Assembly: GCF_014897815.1 (NCBI RefSeq)
Contig: NZ_JABUZG010000084.1
Span: forward strand, 124,001-188,000
Direction: 5' to 3'
Source: Psychrobacter sp. PG1
GTDB lineage: Bacteria > Pseudomonadota > Gammaproteobacteria > Pseudomonadales > Moraxellaceae
DNA: 64,000 nucleotides
The position numbers and the translations under genes were made by a program. Below are positions 57,400 to 64,000 of the stretch, piece by piece; the first letter of the stretch is position 1, and each line of letters begins with the position of its first letter. The notes under the pieces were generated by a model. It had not been told where the DNA came from. It was given only the letters and a program-made list of their open reading frames with translations, and made no database searches.

Positions 57400-57652
57400 A
57401 CACCTAGCCTTATATTTGACCTACTAAACGTACATTATAGTAAAAACCTTAATTCTAATGTGGTTTTCCACAATATCACAATATTACCCGCTACCCTATA
57501 CTAGATGACAGTCGTGTAACTTTTAATTCGCTGAGCTTAAAGCACAAATATTCGATTTCAATTTTGATTTCAATAAGAATGATTAATACACCTCATGAAA
57601 TATGGGTGATGAATTATAAGCTTGGTAAAAATATCTTATGGAGGGCGGGCTT

Positions 57653-59029
57653 ATGAAAAAATGGCCACTGATTATAATAATAGCAGCCATCATCGGGCTG
57701 GTGGTTGCCTTTATTATTGGGCAATTACTGCCAAATATGCGCACCAGCAGTAGCGATATCGAGATCAATATCACTGATCCTGCTCTCATCAAGCAGGGCG
57801 AATATATCGCTCGCACTGCTGACTGTATTGCGTGTCATACCACGCTCGATGGCGAGACTTATGCAGGCGGTCTGCCTATGCTAACGCCACTTGGGGCAAT
57901 TTACTCGACCAATATCACACCCGATCAAGAAACTGGCATCGGCAACTACAGTTTCGCCGACTTTAAAAATGCCGTTAAGCATGGGGTACGCAGTGATAAT
58001 AAAGCCTTATATCCTGCTATGCCGTATCCCTCTTACCAGCTCATGCCAGAAGAAGACTTAGCCGCGATGTACGCCTTCTTTATGTCCGATGTCACAGCCG
58101 TCAAGCAAGCCAATCTAAAAAGCGAGCTACCTCCGATAGCAAACTGGCGCTGGCCCTTGGCATACTGGCAGGTCTTATTTGATCGCAAGCGTGACTTTGT
58201 CCCTGAGACAGACGACGCACTATTGACTCGTGGTCAATACTTAGTCGAAGGTCCTGGGCACTGCGGCTCTTGTCATACTGGGCGCGGTATTGGCTTTCAA
58301 GAAATCGCTCTAAGTAATGCAGATTCTAACAAGTATTTGAGCGGTGCCATCATCGATGGTTGGCGCGCCAAAAGTATCCGCGGTGAGCATCGCGGACTTG
58401 GCACTTGGACGGTTGCAGAATTAAATGACTTCTTCAAAACTGGTCGTACTGATACCACTGCTGCCTTTGGTGCCATGGCCGAAGTGGTTGAGCATAGCAC
58501 CCAGTATATGACCGACTACGACATCAACGCCATGTCATCTTATCTAAAAACATTAACGCCAGCACCAAACAAAGAAGCCACACTGCCTGCGAAAAAAGAC
58601 ATCACTACGCAAAAATTACTAGATGGTGACTATGATTCGCGCGGTTCGATTTTGTACGCCGAATATTGCCAAATTTGTCACCGTGTCGATGGTAAAGGAG
58701 TCGCGCGTATTTTCCCAGCGCTTGATGGCAATAGTGCGGTTTATTCTAACAATGCCGATTCGGTCTTACAGATTACCTTGAGCGGTGGTCGTATGCCTGA
58801 AACTCCACATGACCGTATGGCATTTACTATGCCTGAATTCAGCAATCTTAGCGATGCAGATGTGGCAGAAGTGGTCAATTATGTCCGCAATAGCTGGACC
58901 AACCAAGCGCCTGAAATCGATGTCAATGACGTGGTAAAAATGCGGGCTTTCCTCGCCAAAAAACCAAAAACCAGTACGGATATTGCTCCAGACTTAAGTA
59001 TTGACGCGCAAACAAAAGGAGCAAAATAA
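57653..59029 (+). CDS. tsdB: Membrane-anchored triheme cytochrome c, probable TsdA electron acceptor
   Basis: The 458-residue protein has an uncleaved N-terminal anchor (WPLIIIIAAIIGLVVAFIIG, about 4-23) and three CxxCH heme sites (CIACH 58-62, CGSCH 204-208, CQICH 339-343). The layout resembles the triheme cytochrome subunit of membrane alcohol/gluconate dehydrogenases, which pass electrons to ubiquinone or oxidases. Position before tsdA suggests it takes electrons from thiosulfate oxidation, the role of diheme TsdB in Pseudomonas stutzeri; three hemes are unusual. The start at 57653 has GGAGG with good spacing; an ATG at 57638 is not used. Its stop overlaps the tsdA start. Confidence 0.85.
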   Translation: MKKWPLIIIIAAIIGLVVAFIIGQLLPNMRTSSSDIEINITDPALIKQGEYIARTADCIACHTTLDGETYAGGLPMLTPLGAIYSTNITPDQETGIGNYSFADFKNAVKHGVRSDNKALYPAMPYPSYQLMPEEDLAAMYAFFMSDVTAVKQANLKSELPPIANWRWPLAYWQVLFDRKRDFVPETDDALLTRGQYLVEGPGHCGSCHTGRGIGFQEIALSNADSNKYLSGAIIDGWRAKSIRGEHRGLGTWTVAELNDFFKTGRTDTTAAFGAMAEVVEHSTQYMTDYDINAMSSYLKTLTPAPNKEATLPAKKDITTQKLLDGDYDSRGSILYAEYCQICHRVDGKGVARIFPALDGNSAVYSNNADSVLQITLSGGRMPETPHDRMAFTMPEFSNLSDADVAEVVNYVRNSWTNQAPEIDVNDVVKMRAFLAKKPKTSTDIAPDLSIDAQTKGAK

Positions 59030-59997
59030 TGAAAAAATCTCCACTCAACTTGCCTACTATTGCTCGCGTTATCTCTCAAAAAATGACCATAGGCAACTTA
59101 ACCACCGCTATCCTTACTGCTTCAGCGCTTAGTATCGCCGCTATCAGTAGTGGTTGCTCGCAGCCCGAGCCTATCGAGCAGAATGCACCTGAGTACGGCT
59201 TAGTCACCACTGATGATGCCAACGAAGATATCGGCACTTATGTGCTGCCGCAAGATACGGCTATCTTGGATGAACCAAATGCTGATGAGATATTTTATGG
59301 TAAACGCTTATTAAACGAAACTAAGCGCTTACTGCCAGAGCATGTGGGCGCGCAAATGAACTGTAACAGCTGCCATATTTCACAAGGTAAAATTCCACTG
59401 GGTGATCCGTACATCAATAGTTATAACTTCTATCCGCGCGTGATGCCACGATCTGGTAAGGAAGTTGATTTAACCAAACGTATTAATGGCTGCTTCCAGC
59501 GCTCAATGAATGGCAAACCGTTGAAACCTGAATCCCCTGAAATGCTGGCAATGTTGGCTTATATGAAGTGGCTATCGCAAAACACCCCAAAAGAGCAAAA
59601 AGTCGATATCCAAAATACGGGTAAAGTGGATGAATCATTAACCCCAGACCCTGTCCGCGGCGAACAAATTTATAAAGCTCAATGTGCAACTTGTCATGGT
59701 GATAATGGCGAAGGCATCAAAGACAGTCGCGGCGATATCGTGTTCCCGCCACTGTGGGGCGATGAATCCTTTAATATCGGTGCTGGTATGGCACGTACTT
59801 ACAAGGCGGCAGCCTTTGTAAAATACAACATGCCCATGGGTATTCAGACCAAAGGCTTATGGGGTCACGGAAATGTGCTGAGCGATCAAGATGCCGTCGA
59901 TGTGGCGCACTTCTTTACTCATCAGCCGCGCCCTGACTTTGCTGGTAAGGTCAATGATTGGCCAAATGGTAAAAAACCTAAAGACGCGCGTTACTGA
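59029..59997 (+). CDS. tsdA: Thiosulfate dehydrogenase (TsdA, diheme cytochrome c)
   Basis: TsdA oxidises thiosulfate to tetrathionate in the periplasm. The 322-residue protein has an N-terminal signal (ALSIAAISSGC, possibly a lipobox at Cys43), a first heme site CNSCH (112-116) and a second CATCH (219-223). The conserved GCFQRSMNG motif places Cys155 where the family's cysteine axial ligand of heme 1 is expected. NSYNFYPRVMPRSGKEVDLTKRINGCFQRSMNGK is a TsdA fingerprint. TAATG overlap with the upstream triheme gene shows translational coupling. A downstream terminator precedes the tnpB element. Confidence 0.9.
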   Translation: MKKSPLNLPTIARVISQKMTIGNLTTAILTASALSIAAISSGCSQPEPIEQNAPEYGLVTTDDANEDIGTYVLPQDTAILDEPNADEIFYGKRLLNETKRLLPEHVGAQMNCNSCHISQGKIPLGDPYINSYNFYPRVMPRSGKEVDLTKRINGCFQRSMNGKPLKPESPEMLAMLAYMKWLSQNTPKEQKVDIQNTGKVDESLTPDPVRGEQIYKAQCATCHGDNGEGIKDSRGDIVFPPLWGDESFNIGAGMARTYKAAAFVKYNMPMGIQTKGLWGHGNVLSDQDAVDVAHFFTHQPRPDFAGKVNDWPNGKKPKDARY

Positions 59998-60094
59998 TAT
60001 CTTAAGAAGACGGTATTTATAAAGACTTTACTTAAGAGGACTTCACTTAGCAGACATCATTCTATGCTCGCTTGTGAGTGAGCATTGACACGAT

Positions 60095-60133
60095 AAACCT
60101 TTAAGAAAATGCATTTTTCTTAAAGGTTTTTTT
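60095..60133 (+). terminator. Intrinsic terminator of tsdBA
   Basis: AAACCTTTAAGAAA pairs with TTTCTTAAAGGTTT (long A/T-rich stem) followed by a T-run. Confidence 0.88.
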
Positions 60134-60138
60134 GTTAT

Positions 60139-61651
60139 CTATCAAACCCGCGAAAGAGGACGCCATCCGACATTAGGGTGGCGGTGAATTTCGCATCATT
60201 TTCAATGTTTAAATTACATAATATGCGCCTGAATCCAGTATAATAATTAATTATTGTAATACTTATAACTCACCACGAGCATTTATGAAAATCAACAAAG
60301 CGTATAAATTTAGGCTTGAGCCTAATACGGAGCAAGAGGTTATTTTAAATAATCTTGTCGGCTCTGCACGTTTTGTTTGGAATCAAATGCTGGCAATCTC
60401 ATTTGAGATGTTTGCTAAAGATGAGTTTATTAATGCCACCAATCTGGTTAATAAAATTATAGATTTAAAAAGTAATCCTGATTTTAACTTCCTAAAAAGC
60501 AGCTCAAACGCTGTGTCTTTACAACAAAAAGTACGCGATCTGGCATCGGCTTGGTCGCGGTTCTTTGATCCTAAAGTACATGCCAGATTAAAAGACAATA
60601 AAAAGAAACCTCGCAAACCCAAGTTCTTTAAACTGGCTGACGGCACAGAAATCCAGCTACGCTCGTTGATGCCAAGATTTAAGCGCAAATCCGATGGCTG
60701 CGACTCAATTCGCTTGGTTCAGTTTGATAAATATTGCCGTGTTGAAGGTAATCGAGTAAAACTGCCTAATGGCATTGGCCTGGTGAAGTTTAGGAAGTCG
60801 CAAGACATCATTGGTACAATTAAAAATGTCACCATCAGCAAGAAATCAGGGCACTGGTACGTGTCTTTTGGTACGGAGCGAGAACTGGATGAGAACCCTC
60901 GTCACCCTGCCACAAGCGCCATTGGCTTGGACATGGGTATCAGCAAACTACTCACCACTTCAAACGGTCAGTACATCAAACCGAAAAACAGTTTTAAAAC
61001 CAATCAACTCAAACTTGCCAAATTGCAACGAGGGTTAGCAAAGAAAGTAAAATTCAGTGAAAACTGGAAAAAGCAAAACCGCAAGATTCAAAAGCTACAC
61101 AGCCACATTGCTAATATTCGCCATGACTACTTGCATAAAGTCACCACCCGCATCAGCAAAAACCACGCCATGATTGCTTGTGAGGATTTAAAGGTCGCTA
61201 ATATGTCGAAATCAGCCAGCGGGTCGGTGGAGAACAAAGGTCGTCATGTTAAAGCCAAGTCGGGATTAAACAAATCAATCCTAGATCAAGGCTGGGGCAT
61301 GATGGTTAATATGCTTGAGTACAAACAGCAATGGCGCGGTGGGTTACTGATCAAGGTAAACCCACACTACACCAGTCAAACCTGTTCTCAATGTCAGCAT
61401 ATTGCTAAAGAGAATAGACAAACTCAGTCTAAATTTGAGTGCGTCAAATGTAGGTATGTTGCGAACGCTGATTTTAATGCGGCTCGTAATATATTAGCGG
61501 CAGGACATGCCGTTTTGTCTGCGGAGGGAGGATGCAGTAAGGGTCGCCCGTTGAAACAGAAAACAAGCGACCTTCGTGAGAAAGTCGCCTAAGAGCATCT
61601 GCTTTTAGAATCCCCCACTTGAGCTTGGCGAAAGTGGTGGGAGTATGTCAA
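60139..61651 (+). mobile_element. IS200/IS605-type (IS1341-like) tnpB-only element
   Basis: The left end has an imperfect hairpin at 60150-60194 (GCGAAA outer, CGCCATCC/GGGTGGCG inner). The right end has a hairpin at 61612-61641 (CCCCCACTT/AAGTGG-t-GGG), directly preceded by GAAT and followed by a TCAA at 61648-61651. These tetranucleotides match guide and cleavage motifs recalled for IS608. The left boundary is less certain; a TTAT at 60135-60138 just precedes it. No Y1 transposase (tnpA) is present. It lies right after the tsdA terminator. Confidence 0.7.
60285..61592 (+). CDS. tnpB: TnpB RNA-guided endonuclease
   Basis: The 435-residue protein is an OrfB/TnpB nuclease, ancestor-type relative of Cas12. 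It starts KINKAYKFRLEPNTEQ (HTH_OrfB). RuvC-like catalytic residues are intact: Asp216 (GLDMG), Glu300 (CEDLK), Asp396 (NADFNAARN). The zinc-finger cysteines 367, 370, 386 and 389 (CSQC, CVKC) are present. Length is near typical. TnpB uses an omega-RNA from the element's 3' end to cut DNA at the donor site. No tnpA accompanies it, so mobility would need a transposase in trans. No frameshift is seen; likely functional by residues. Confidence 0.93.
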   Translation: MKINKAYKFRLEPNTEQEVILNNLVGSARFVWNQMLAISFEMFAKDEFINATNLVNKIIDLKSNPDFNFLKSSSNAVSLQQKVRDLASAWSRFFDPKVHARLKDNKKKPRKPKFFKLADGTEIQLRSLMPRFKRKSDGCDSIRLVQFDKYCRVEGNRVKLPNGIGLVKFRKSQDIIGTIKNVTISKKSGHWYVSFGTERELDENPRHPATSAIGLDMGISKLLTTSNGQYIKPKNSFKTNQLKLAKLQRGLAKKVKFSENWKKQNRKIQKLHSHIANIRHDYLHKVTTRISKNHAMIACEDLKVANMSKSASGSVENKGRHVKAKSGLNKSILDQGWGMMVNMLEYKQQWRGGLLIKVNPHYTSQTCSQCQHIAKENRQTQSKFECVKCRYVANADFNAARNILAAGHAVLSAEGGCSKGRPLKQKTSDLREKVA

Positions 61652-61668
61652 AGTTAATGCTTCTACAA
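61500..61668 (+). ncRNA. Predicted omega-RNA (reRNA) of tnpB
   Basis: In known TnpB systems the scaffold spans the tnpB 3' end and the right-end hairpin, and the guide is the roughly 16 bases just past the right end. Here GCGAC/GTCGC pairs within the last codons (61567-61588), then the right-end hairpin, ending at 61651. The guide would begin at 61652 (AGTTAATGCTTCTACA). Boundaries at the 5' end are guessed. Confidence 0.4.
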
Positions 61669-61738
61669 ACTTCTCGCTCGTCACTATATAGTTGCTGTAT
61701 ATCAAAGTTCGCTACCGCCATTTACTATGAGGTCTGTC

Positions 61739-64000
61739 ATGCGCAAAATTCCTGTCTACTCCCACCCTGCTGCCGGTTGGCCTGCGCTGATTTCCTCTAC
61801 TCGTAAGCTGATGGATTATCAGACTTTTTTACGGGGTAGCGTAAGTGTGCTAAAAAGCAACCAACCTAAAGGCGGATTCGACTGTCCGGGCTGCGCTTGG
61901 CCTGACCACAAATCACATAAAGCCATCGACGTCTGTGAAAATGGTATCAAAGTCATTGCTAGTGAGACCATGACAAAAAAAGCCGATGCGCAGTTTTTTG
62001 CGCGACATAGCGTCACTGAATTACAAGGCTGGTCGGGCTATGAGCTTGAGCATAGTGGTCGTTTATCAGAGCCTGTATATTATGATGCCGCGCAAGACCG
62101 CTACTTACCAATCTCTTGGGAAGCTGCTTATCAATGTATCGCTGAGCAGTTAGGACAGCTTGATTCGCCAGATGAGGCGCTATTTTATACCTCAGGCCGT
62201 GTGACCAACGAGCCCGCCTTTATGTATCAGCTGTTTGTGCGCTGTTTTGGCACCAATAATTTACCAGATTGCTCCAATATGTGTCACGAACCAACGTCGG
62301 TAATGCTCGGTAGACAGTTGGGTATTGGCAAAGCGACCGTGAAATTGGAAGACTTTGAGCAAGCCAAACTGATATTGATGTTTGGACAAAATCCTGCGAC
62401 CAATCATCCACGCATGCTTGAAATGCTTGCTCATGCTCACGAGCAAGGCTGTCGAATCCTCTCAATCAACCCTATGCGCGAACAAGGCTTACGTAAATTT
62501 AGAAATCCGCAAAAGCCCACGCATATGGCAGCTGGTCAAAGTGATGAGATGGTCGATGAGGTCATTCAAATTCAGATCGGCGGCGATGCAGCACTCTTGA
62601 CCGGTATCGCTAAGTGGCTGACTAAAAACAATAAAATCGATCAAAGCTTTATCGATGAGCATACGTCAGGATATGAGGCACTCGACGCATGGCTGCGCCA
62701 ACAATCATGGCCTGATGTGGAACGCGGGTCTGGTATCAGTAAAGAGGAAATCATTATTATAGCAAAACTGGTAGCGGCGAGTCCTGCGACCATTTGCACC
62801 TGGGGCATGGGCATCACTCATCACGTCCAAGGCGATGACAATGTAGCGATGATTACCAACCTATTATTATTAATGGGTATGATTGGTATTGATGGCGCAG
62901 GCGCGTCTCCCGTCCGTGGTCACTCTAACGTACAGGGCGACCGTACCATGGGCATCCATGAGCGCCCTGCACAAAAGCTACTAGACAGCCTTGAGCGTGT
63001 GTTTGAACGTCCGATGCCGCAAGAAAATGGCTTTGATGTGGTCTCTGGTGCAAAAGCATTGATTGCCGGTAAGCTAAAAGTATTTATGAGTATGGGCGGT
63101 AATTATGCCGTGGCAGCACCTGATACCAGTGCAATTCAGCAAGCTTTAACCACCACTCAGCTCAATATTTTTGTCGGTACTAAACTTAATGAAACTATGC
63201 TGTATCCGGGCGCGAACAATCTTATTCTGCCTTGCTTAGGTCGTACCGAACGTATTATTACTGCCAAAGGTGAGCAATTTGCCACTATCGAAGATTCCAT
63301 GTGTCAGATTGTACCCACTCGAGGCAACCTGAAACCCGTCAGCGATACGTTGAAATCTGAAGCACAAATTGTGGCAGATATCGCCACTCATTTGCTTGGT
63401 GCTGATTCGTCCATTCCTTGGCAAGCAATGAGTGAAGACTTTGACATCGTTCGTGATTATATCGCCCAAGCGATTGACGGTTTTGAAGACTTTAATCAGC
63501 GTATTCGCGAAACCGAGCGTGGCTTTCATTTGTACCATTCTGCGCGGCATCGTGTGTGGAATACTGACAGTGGCAAAGCGCAATTTGAAGTACCACAATA
63601 CCCTATCACCTACGTCGCAGCACAAATGGCAGAGACCTCTTTAGCCTTTCACCATGACAAAAAACCCAATGATAATACTAATAGTGCGCCAAACAATGAA
63701 CAAAAAATTTGGCAATTGACCAGTGTCCGTAGCCATGACCAATTTAATACCATGATTTTCGGATTTGAAGATCGCTATCGCCAAACCACTCGCCGTGATG
63801 TGTTGTTTATGCACCCAGATGAAATGACTCGTTTGGGTTGGCAAGCAGGTGACCGAGTAATGGTATCTCGCCATGCCAGCTCAAATGGTTCAAATAACAC
63901 AGACGGTACCGCTCAGCCACGCACGCTAGGGCCGTTAGTATTGACTGAGATGGATATCGCCGCTAACGCTGTCGCAACTTATTATCCTGAATGTAATGAT
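61739..64000 (+). CDS. FdhF/YdeP family molybdopterin oxidoreductase (right-truncated)
   Basis: From the ATG at 61739 (GAGG upstream) the frame stays open for 754 codons to the window edge, with no stop visible. The translation begins MRKIPVYSHPAAGWPALISSTRKL; DCPGCAWPDHKSHK and, near residue 178, CSNMCHEPTSVMLGRQLGIGK are YdeP-type motifs. Later GQNPATNHPRMLEMLAHA, GADDN-like loops, GDDNVAMITNLLLLMGMIGIDGAGASPVRGHSNVQGDRTMG and LNETMLYPGANNLILPCLGRTER are typical. YdeP proteins are molybdenum oxidoreductases, linked to acid resistance in E. coli; substrate is unknown. It likely ends within a few dozen codons. Confidence 0.85.
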   Translation, partial: MRKIPVYSHPAAGWPALISSTRKLMDYQTFLRGSVSVLKSNQPKGGFDCPGCAWPDHKSHKAIDVCENGIKVIASETMTKKADAQFFARHSVTELQGWSGYELEHSGRLSEPVYYDAAQDRYLPISWEAAYQCIAEQLGQLDSPDEALFYTSGRVTNEPAFMYQLFVRCFGTNNLPDCSNMCHEPTSVMLGRQLGIGKATVKLEDFEQAKLILMFGQNPATNHPRMLEMLAHAHEQGCRILSINPMREQGLRKFRNPQKPTHMAAGQSDEMVDEVIQIQIGGDAALLTGIAKWLTKNNKIDQSFIDEHTSGYEALDAWLRQQSWPDVERGSGISKEEIIIIAKLVAASPATICTWGMGITHHVQGDDNVAMITNLLLLMGMIGIDGAGASPVRGHSNVQGDRTMGIHERPAQKLLDSLERVFERPMPQENGFDVVSGAKALIAGKLKVFMSMGGNYAVAAPDTSAIQQALTTTQLNIFVGTKLNETMLYPGANNLILPCLGRTERIITAKGEQFATIEDSMCQIVPTRGNLKPVSDTLKSEAQIVADIATHLLGADSSIPWQAMSEDFDIVRDYIAQAIDGFEDFNQRIRETERGFHLYHSARHRVWNTDSGKAQFEVPQYPITYVAAQMAETSLAFHHDKKPNDNTNSAPNNEQKIWQLTSVRSHDQFNTMIFGFEDRYRQTTRRDVLFMHPDEMTRLGWQAGDRVMVSRHASSNGSNNTDGTAQPRTLGPLVLTEMDIAANAVATYYPECND

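Noticed and set aside
60000-60284. tnpA (Y1 transposase) gene beside tnpB
   Set aside because: No frame with an HUH and tyrosine motif is found upstream or downstream; the element carries tnpB alone.

Overview
The window looks like a chromosomal segment of a Moraxellaceae gammaproteobacterium, most likely Psychrobacter. That is inference from AT-rich intergenic DNA, the gene content, and blocks familiar from Pseudomonas/Acinetobacter relatives (petABC-sspA-sspB, dcd/mrp/metG, fimV/truA, leuCDB). It is mostly housekeeping DNA with a few accessory insertions. There are no rRNA genes, no CRISPR array and no prophage; one tRNA gene (Leu, CAA) is present.

Layout. 0-7 kb: TetR regulator, TatD nuclease, hexapeptide acyltransferase, a lone GspE-type secretion ATPase, TrmO tRNA methyltransferase, ferredoxin-NADP reductase. 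7-16.6 kb: tRNA-Leu, a small unknown protein, DinB, QueA, a FimV polarity/pilus protein encoded as two separate genes, asparaginase, TruA and IF-1. 16.7-24.7 kb: an L,D-transpeptidase, then a leuC-leuD-leuB cluster on the minus strand with two unrelated exported-protein genes inside it, and a divergent LysR regulator. 25-31 kb: a PutP-like sodium/proline symporter and two tandem FadL/OmpP1 outer-membrane channels. 31-38.5 kb: SlyX, the ABC-F ATPase Uup, the cytochrome bc1 operon petABC, sspA, sspB and dcd. 38.6-49.8 kb: a DUF2804-like protein, Mrp, MgtE, a ketone-body cluster (CoA-transferase A/B, 3-hydroxybutyrate dehydrogenase, divergent GntP permease) and MetG. 50-54.5 kb: a TrpXYZ-like ABC importer with two paralogous binding lipoproteins. 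54.6-60 kb: a TtrS/TtrR-like two-component system divergent from a translationally coupled cytochrome pair, a membrane-anchored triheme cytochrome c and a TsdA-type thiosulfate dehydrogenase. 60-64 kb: a tnpB-only IS200/IS605-type element with recognisable end hairpins, then a YdeP/FdhF-type molybdopterin oxidoreductase running off the right edge.

The most interesting items are: (1) two copies of a 167-bp inverted-repeat element (MITE-like), one inside the leu cluster and one abutting sspA; (2) the fimV gene cleanly divided just before its transmembrane segment; (3) the tnpB-only element, whose ends and predicted omega-RNA guide can be read; (4) the triheme cytochrome/TsdA pair with an adjacent sensor of possible sulfur oxyanions; (5) several long palindromes and hairpins in otherwise empty intergenic DNA; and (6) a conserved 26-bp box upstream of both fadL paralogs. 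No clearly new defence or biosynthetic system was recognised.

Limits. Function calls come from reading motifs by eye, without database searches. Start codons were moved from the longest frame where a good ribosome binding site and family length agreed. Promoter calls are few because only one is convincing.
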